Shown here piece after piece: positions 35,482 through 38,039 of a stretch of 38,039 bases of DNA. Position numbers and translations under genes: made by a program. The notes beneath the pieces were generated by a model. It made no database searches and was not told the origin of the DNA. It saw nothing but the letters and a program-made list of their open reading frames with translations. Every line of letters begins with the position of its first letter. Position 1 is the stretch's first letter. This DNA is from Actinotignum timonense (lineage in GTDB: Bacteria; Actinomycetota; Actinomycetes; Actinomycetales; Actinomycetaceae). Location of the stretch: contig NZ_LT706966.1 of NCBI RefSeq assembly GCF_900155575.1, positions 1,240,860 through 1,278,898 of the forward strand, written 5' to 3'.

Positions 35482-36372
35482 CTAGTAGCTCGCCGAAGGA
35501 ATATCGTGCTGGGCTTCCAGTAGCCCGAGCAGGTAATCCCCGTACCCGGATTTACGCAGCTTCTCTCCGCGTGCTCGCAATTCCTCATCGCTGAGGAATC
35601 CGCGCCGCCACGCCACTTCCTCCGGGCAGCCCACCGAGAGACCCTGGCGGGCCTGGATGGTGCGCACGAAGCTGGTGGCATCCGCGAGGGAATCGAAAGT
35701 ACCGGTATCCAGCCACGCGGTACCGCGGTCGAGCACCTCAACCTTGAGCTTGCCTGCCTCCAAGTACTTGCGATTGACGTCCGTGATTTCGTATTCCCCG
35801 CGCGCGGAGGGTTCGAGGTTCCGGGCGATTTCGATAACGTCATTGTCGTAGAAGTATAGGCCCGGCACCGCGAAATTGGACTTCGGGTGGGCGGGCTTTT
35901 CTTCAATGGAGATCGCCTTGAAATTCTCGTCAAATTCGACGACGCCGTAGGCTCGCGCATCCGAAACATGGTACGCAAAGATAGCGCCACCATCCGGATT
36001 GGTATTGCGTTCCAAGCGGCGCCCCATCGTGGGACCGTAGAAAATATTATCGCCCAGCACCAGGCCGGCCGGTTCGTTACCGATGAAATCAGCGGCGATG
36101 GTGAAGGCGGTAGCCAGGCCGTTAGGAACTTCCTGTACCGCGAAGGAAATACTGATGCCGAATTGGCTGCCGTCCCCGAGGAGCCGGTGGAACGCCGGGG
36201 CATCTTCGGGCGTTGTAATAACCATGACATCGCGAATCCCGGCGAGCATGAGCGTGCTCAGGGGATAGTAGATCATCGGTTTGTCATACACGGGTACCAG
36301 CTGCTTGGAGGTGCCCAGCGTAACGGGATGAAGTCGAGTGCCGGAGCCTCCGGCCAGAATGATTCCACGCAT
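35482..36372 (-). CDS. rmlA: Glucose-1-phosphate thymidylyltransferase
   Basis: A 296-residue nucleotidyltransferase that makes dTDP-glucose from dTTP and glucose 1-phosphate, the entry to dTDP-rhamnose. [13 protein letters not shown] (6-18) is the nucleotide site with Arg13, [18 protein letters not shown] (22-39) the signature of RmlA, LGDNIFYG (106-113) holds the metal-binding Asp108, and the GEYEITDVN and GTAWLDTGT segments complete the sugar site. The frame extends to 36408, but ATG 36372 starts the family sequence; it has no good ribosome site. It stands alone, convergent with rmlD, and divergent from whiB across a 301-base gap. Confidence 0.95.
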   Translation of the reverse strand: MRGIILAGGSGTRLHPVTLGTSKQLVPVYDKPMIYYPLSTLMLAGIRDVMVITTPEDAPAFHRLLGDGSQFGISISFAVQEVPNGLATAFTIAADFIGNEPAGLVLGDNIFYGPTMGRRLERNTNPDGGAIFAYHVSDARAYGVVEFDENFKAISIEEKPAHPKSNFAVPGLYFYDNDVIEIARNLEPSARGEYEITDVNRKYLEAGKLKVEVLDRGTAWLDTGTFDSLADATSFVRTIQARQGLSVGCPEEVAWRRGFLSDEELRARGEKLRKSGYGDYLLGLLEAQHDIPSASY

Positions 36373-36414
36373 AGGGTCATTTTTGCCTATTTGCAGGCCG
36401 GGCGCCACCGGCCG

Positions 36415-36515
36415 GGCCGCTTTCGGGGGCTGCCGGGCCGGTTTCAGTGCCTTCAGGCCGGTTTCTGGTACTGCCGGCCGGGTTCGAGCCCCACCGACCG
36501 GTTACGCTCCTCGTG
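36415..36515. repeat. Five 20-bp phased repeats in the rmlA-whiB gap
   Basis: Units at 36415, 36436, 36456, 36476 and 36496 share the start GGCCGGTTTC (three are close to it, two diverged); the remaining half of each unit varies. They lie in the 301-base gap between divergent rmlA (starts 36372) and the whiB2-like gene (starts 36674), together with the whiB promoter. Spacing of 20-21 bp would place the half-sites on one face of the helix, as expected for a protein-binding array. Nothing else is recognised in the gap. Confidence 0.5.
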
Positions 36516-36612
36516 ATTGTGAGCAAATCGCTCACGTGGCCTAAAGCGCACCTGGCCGCGGCAACACGCCGGACTCGAACGAAAGTTCGGGTGGGCAATA
36601 TACCGCTTTCGC

Positions 36613-36642
36613 TTGACTTTTTGGGTATGACACGCTTGTAAT
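36613..36642 (+). promoter_or_regulatory. Promoter of the whiB2-like gene
   Basis: TTGACT (36613-36618) and TGTAAT (36637-36642) are separated by 18 bases, the best -35/-10 pair in the window. Transcription should start near 36649, leaving a leader of about 25 bases with AGAGGAGG before GTG 36674. Confidence 0.65.
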
Positions 36643-36673
36643 TTACAAAGAGACCTTGGTTAGAGGAGGACAT

Positions 36674-37024
36674 GTGCGGAGGATTAACCCCGGCTTGCGC
36701 GTCGCGGGGAGCGGCGGATTGACGCCGCAGGACGCCCAGGACGCCATGCTCGATATCTTCGACCTCGGTTACGATAAAGCGGATTCGGCATCGCTGCATT
36801 GGCGTGAATCCGCGCTGTGTGCCCAAACCGATCCCGATATTTTCTTCCCCGAAAAAGGCGGCTCAACCGCCCCTGCCACGTCGATCTGCCACGAATGCCC
36901 GGTGCGGGAGGAATGCCTGGAATACGCCCTCCAACATGATATTCGTCACGGTATTTGGGGTGGTATGTCGGATAATGACCGCCGGCGCCTGAGCCGGCAA
37001 CGCCGCCGCGTCGGCGAGGCATAA
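36674..37024 (+). CDS. whiB2: WhiB-family Fe-S transcription factor, WhiB2/WhmD-like
   Basis: A 116-residue regulator. Four cysteines (Cys49, Cys72, Cys75, Cys81; CX22-CX2-CX5-C) bind a [4Fe-4S] cluster, and GIWGG (93-97) plus the basic RRRLSRQRRR tail form the DNA/sigma-interacting end. DPDIFFPEKGGSTAPA is typical of the WhiB2/WhmD group, which controls septation and development together with other factors. GTG 36674 lies four bases after AGAGGAGG; the in-frame TTG 36656 precedes that site and is rejected. It has its own promoter and stands beside a GT2, a gene order I know from other actinobacteria. Confidence 0.92.
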   Translation: MRRINPGLRVAGSGGLTPQDAQDAMLDIFDLGYDKADSASLHWRESALCAQTDPDIFFPEKGGSTAPATSICHECPVREECLEYALQHDIRHGIWGGMSDNDRRRLSRQRRRVGEA

Positions 37025-37046
37025 CCGCCCAGCGCCCGCGCTGGCG

Positions 37047-37052
37047 TAGCAT
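37047..37052 (+). promoter_or_regulatory. Candidate -10 box close to the start of the right-edge GT2
   Basis: TAGCAT ends eight bases before ATG 37061, and no Shine-Dalgarno site precedes that ATG, so the message could be leaderless or nearly so. No -35 box. The gene could instead be cotranscribed with whiB, 36 bases upstream. Confidence 0.25.
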
Positions 37053-37060
37053 CAACAGCA

Positions 37061-38039
37061 ATGCAGTTCAGAATTCGCGCTCTCGTTATTACCCGGCCGG
37101 GCTCCGCCTACCTGGAGGACACCCTCGCCGCGCTGGAATCCTCCACCCGAAAACCCGATGCCATCAGCGTGCTCACCGGAAAACTCGGGGTAGCTGTCAA
37201 TGACGCGGTTGCCGCGGATGCCCGTGATACAAGGGGCGGCGAAGCACGCGGCACCGGTGAGTCCACCCCGGCTGAATCGACTTCCGCGGAACCCACCACC
37301 GGCACCTATGACGCCTACTGGATCTTGCACGACGATAGCGCACCCGCCCCGGATGCCCTCGCGAACCTCGCCCGCACTCTGGAAAACGGCGCCAATATTG
37401 GCGCGGTGGGCTGCAAACAGGTGGATTGGGCGGACCCGGGCGCCCTCCTGGAAGTCGGAATCCGCGCCACCCGCAGCGCGCGGCGAGTCCCGGAAGTCGC
37501 CCTCGATGACCGCGACGGCGGTCAGCTGGACGGGCGCTCCGACGTACTCGCGGTGGGAAGCGCCGGCATGCTCGTGCGCGCCAGCGCCCTGCGCGAGGTG
37601 GGCGGTTTTGATACCTGGCTGGGGCCTTTCGGGGATGGGCTCGAACTCTCGCGGCGGTTGCGCGGAGCGGGCTGGCGCGTCGTCGTTGAACCTTCCGCCA
37701 CCGTGCGCCACGCGCGCGTCTCCCTCGGCAACGACGGTCGTGATTCCTTCGCGGCCCGCCGCGGCGCGCAACTCTACAACGCGGTGCTTGCCGCCCCCGC
37801 GCTGCTCGCACCCTTCCTGTTCCTCGGGTACGTGCTGCTCGGCCCCGCGAGGGCACTGGTGCGGCTGCTGGGCAAAGAGGCACGGCTCGCGGACGGTGAA
37901 ATTCGCGGGGCCGCGCGCCTGCTCGGGAGCCTTCCCGCGCTGATGCGGGCCCGGCGGCGGCGCCGGCGCACCGAAAAAAGTCGTGCCGGACTCGCGGCCC
38001 TCGAAGCGCGCGGGCGCGACGTGCGCGCGGCACGGCGCG
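37061..38039 (+). CDS. Glycosyltransferase family 2, conserved partner of whiB2 (cut by right edge)
   Basis: The frame from ATG 37061 is open to the window end (326 codons), so the gene is partial. The start MQFRIRALVITRPGSAYLEDTL is a GT2 first strand. YWILHDDSAPAPDAL, AVGCKQVDWADPGALLEVGI, VLAVGSAGMLVRASALREVG and GPFGDGLELSRRLRGAGWRV are signatures of a large actinobacterial GT2 family usually encoded next to whiB2; members continue into a membrane part. One hydrophobic segment (VLAAPALLAPFLFLGYVLLG) appears before the cut. Residues about 54-82 are an Ala/Thr/Glu/Gly-rich insert. The usual DXD is HDD here. Substrate unknown. Confidence 0.85.
   Translation, partial: MQFRIRALVITRPGSAYLEDTLAALESSTRKPDAISVLTGKLGVAVNDAVAADARDTRGGEARGTGESTPAESTSAEPTTGTYDAYWILHDDSAPAPDALANLARTLENGANIGAVGCKQVDWADPGALLEVGIRATRSARRVPEVALDDRDGGQLDGRSDVLAVGSAGMLVRASALREVGGFDTWLGPFGDGLELSRRLRGAGWRVVVEPSATVRHARVSLGNDGRDSFAARRGAQLYNAVLAAPALLAPFLFLGYVLLGPARALVRLLGKEARLADGEIRGAARLLGSLPALMRARRRRRRTEKSRAGLAALEARGRDVRAARR

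Noticed and set aside
37197-38033. A minus-strand open frame of 278 codons at the right edge
   Set aside because: It is extremely Arg/Ala-rich and antisense to the GT2 frame that is open to the window end and has family signatures.

Overview
The window is high-GC DNA from an actinobacterium. The evidence is a WhiB-family Fe-S regulator next to a GT2 gene of the type often found beside whiB2, GTG/TTG starts with strong AGGAGG sites, GTGA and ATGA coupled overlaps, and -10 boxes without clear -35 boxes. A member of the Actinomycetales (Actinomyces/Trueperella/Actinotignum-like) is my best guess. This is inferred from style and repeat families, not proven. No tRNA, rRNA, CRISPR, insertion sequence or phage gene was seen.

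Almost the whole window is a cell-surface polysaccharide locus. Left part (1-5.5 kb): the 3' end of a secreted GDW-repeat (VCBS/FG-GAP-like) protein that looks frameshifted at the window edge; UDP-glucose 6-dehydrogenase and rmlB on the minus strand; then a secreted GDW-repeat protein fused to a gamma-glutamylcyclotransferase-like domain, followed by a lipoprotein. Next (5.5-14 kb): a GT2 plus a Wzx-like flippase (minus), a second GT2 (plus), an acyltransferase-3 membrane protein (minus), a minus-strand unit of DPM1-like GT2, DUF2304 protein and a SDR epimerase resembling dTDP-L-rhamnose 4-epimerase, and a GT-C/DUF2142-like membrane protein (plus).

Centre (14-24.6 kb): a divergent pair of units. 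The minus-strand unit encodes a degenerate glycosyltransferase-like protein translationally coupled to an 815-residue GT2-GT4 fusion. The plus-strand unit encodes a Wzm/Wzt-type ABC exporter (Wzt has a C-terminal carbohydrate-recognition-like domain) and a large membrane protein. A second GT2-GT4 fusion follows on the minus strand.

Right part (24.7-38 kb): a tightly coupled plus-strand unit of GT2, GT4 and a UPF0104-type membrane protein; a minus-strand unit of rmlC, a rhamnosyltransferase-like GT2 and two tandem DUF2142 membrane proteins; a plus-strand DUF2142 protein with rmlD; rmlA on the minus strand; a whiB2-like gene; and a GT2 cut by the right edge.

Together, rmlA, rmlB, rmlC and rmlD supply dTDP-L-rhamnose, and the 4-epimerase candidate could convert part of it to dTDP-6-deoxy-L-talose. 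Ugd supplies UDP-glucuronate. The GT2/GT4 enzymes would build a chain on a polyprenyl carrier inside the cell, Wzm-Wzt and/or the flippase would export it, and the GT-C/DUF2142 proteins would add residues outside from polyprenyl-phosphate sugars, with possible O-acylation. Several convergent gene pairs are separated by long perfect hairpins that probably terminate both strands. The polymer structure and the enzyme specificities are inference.
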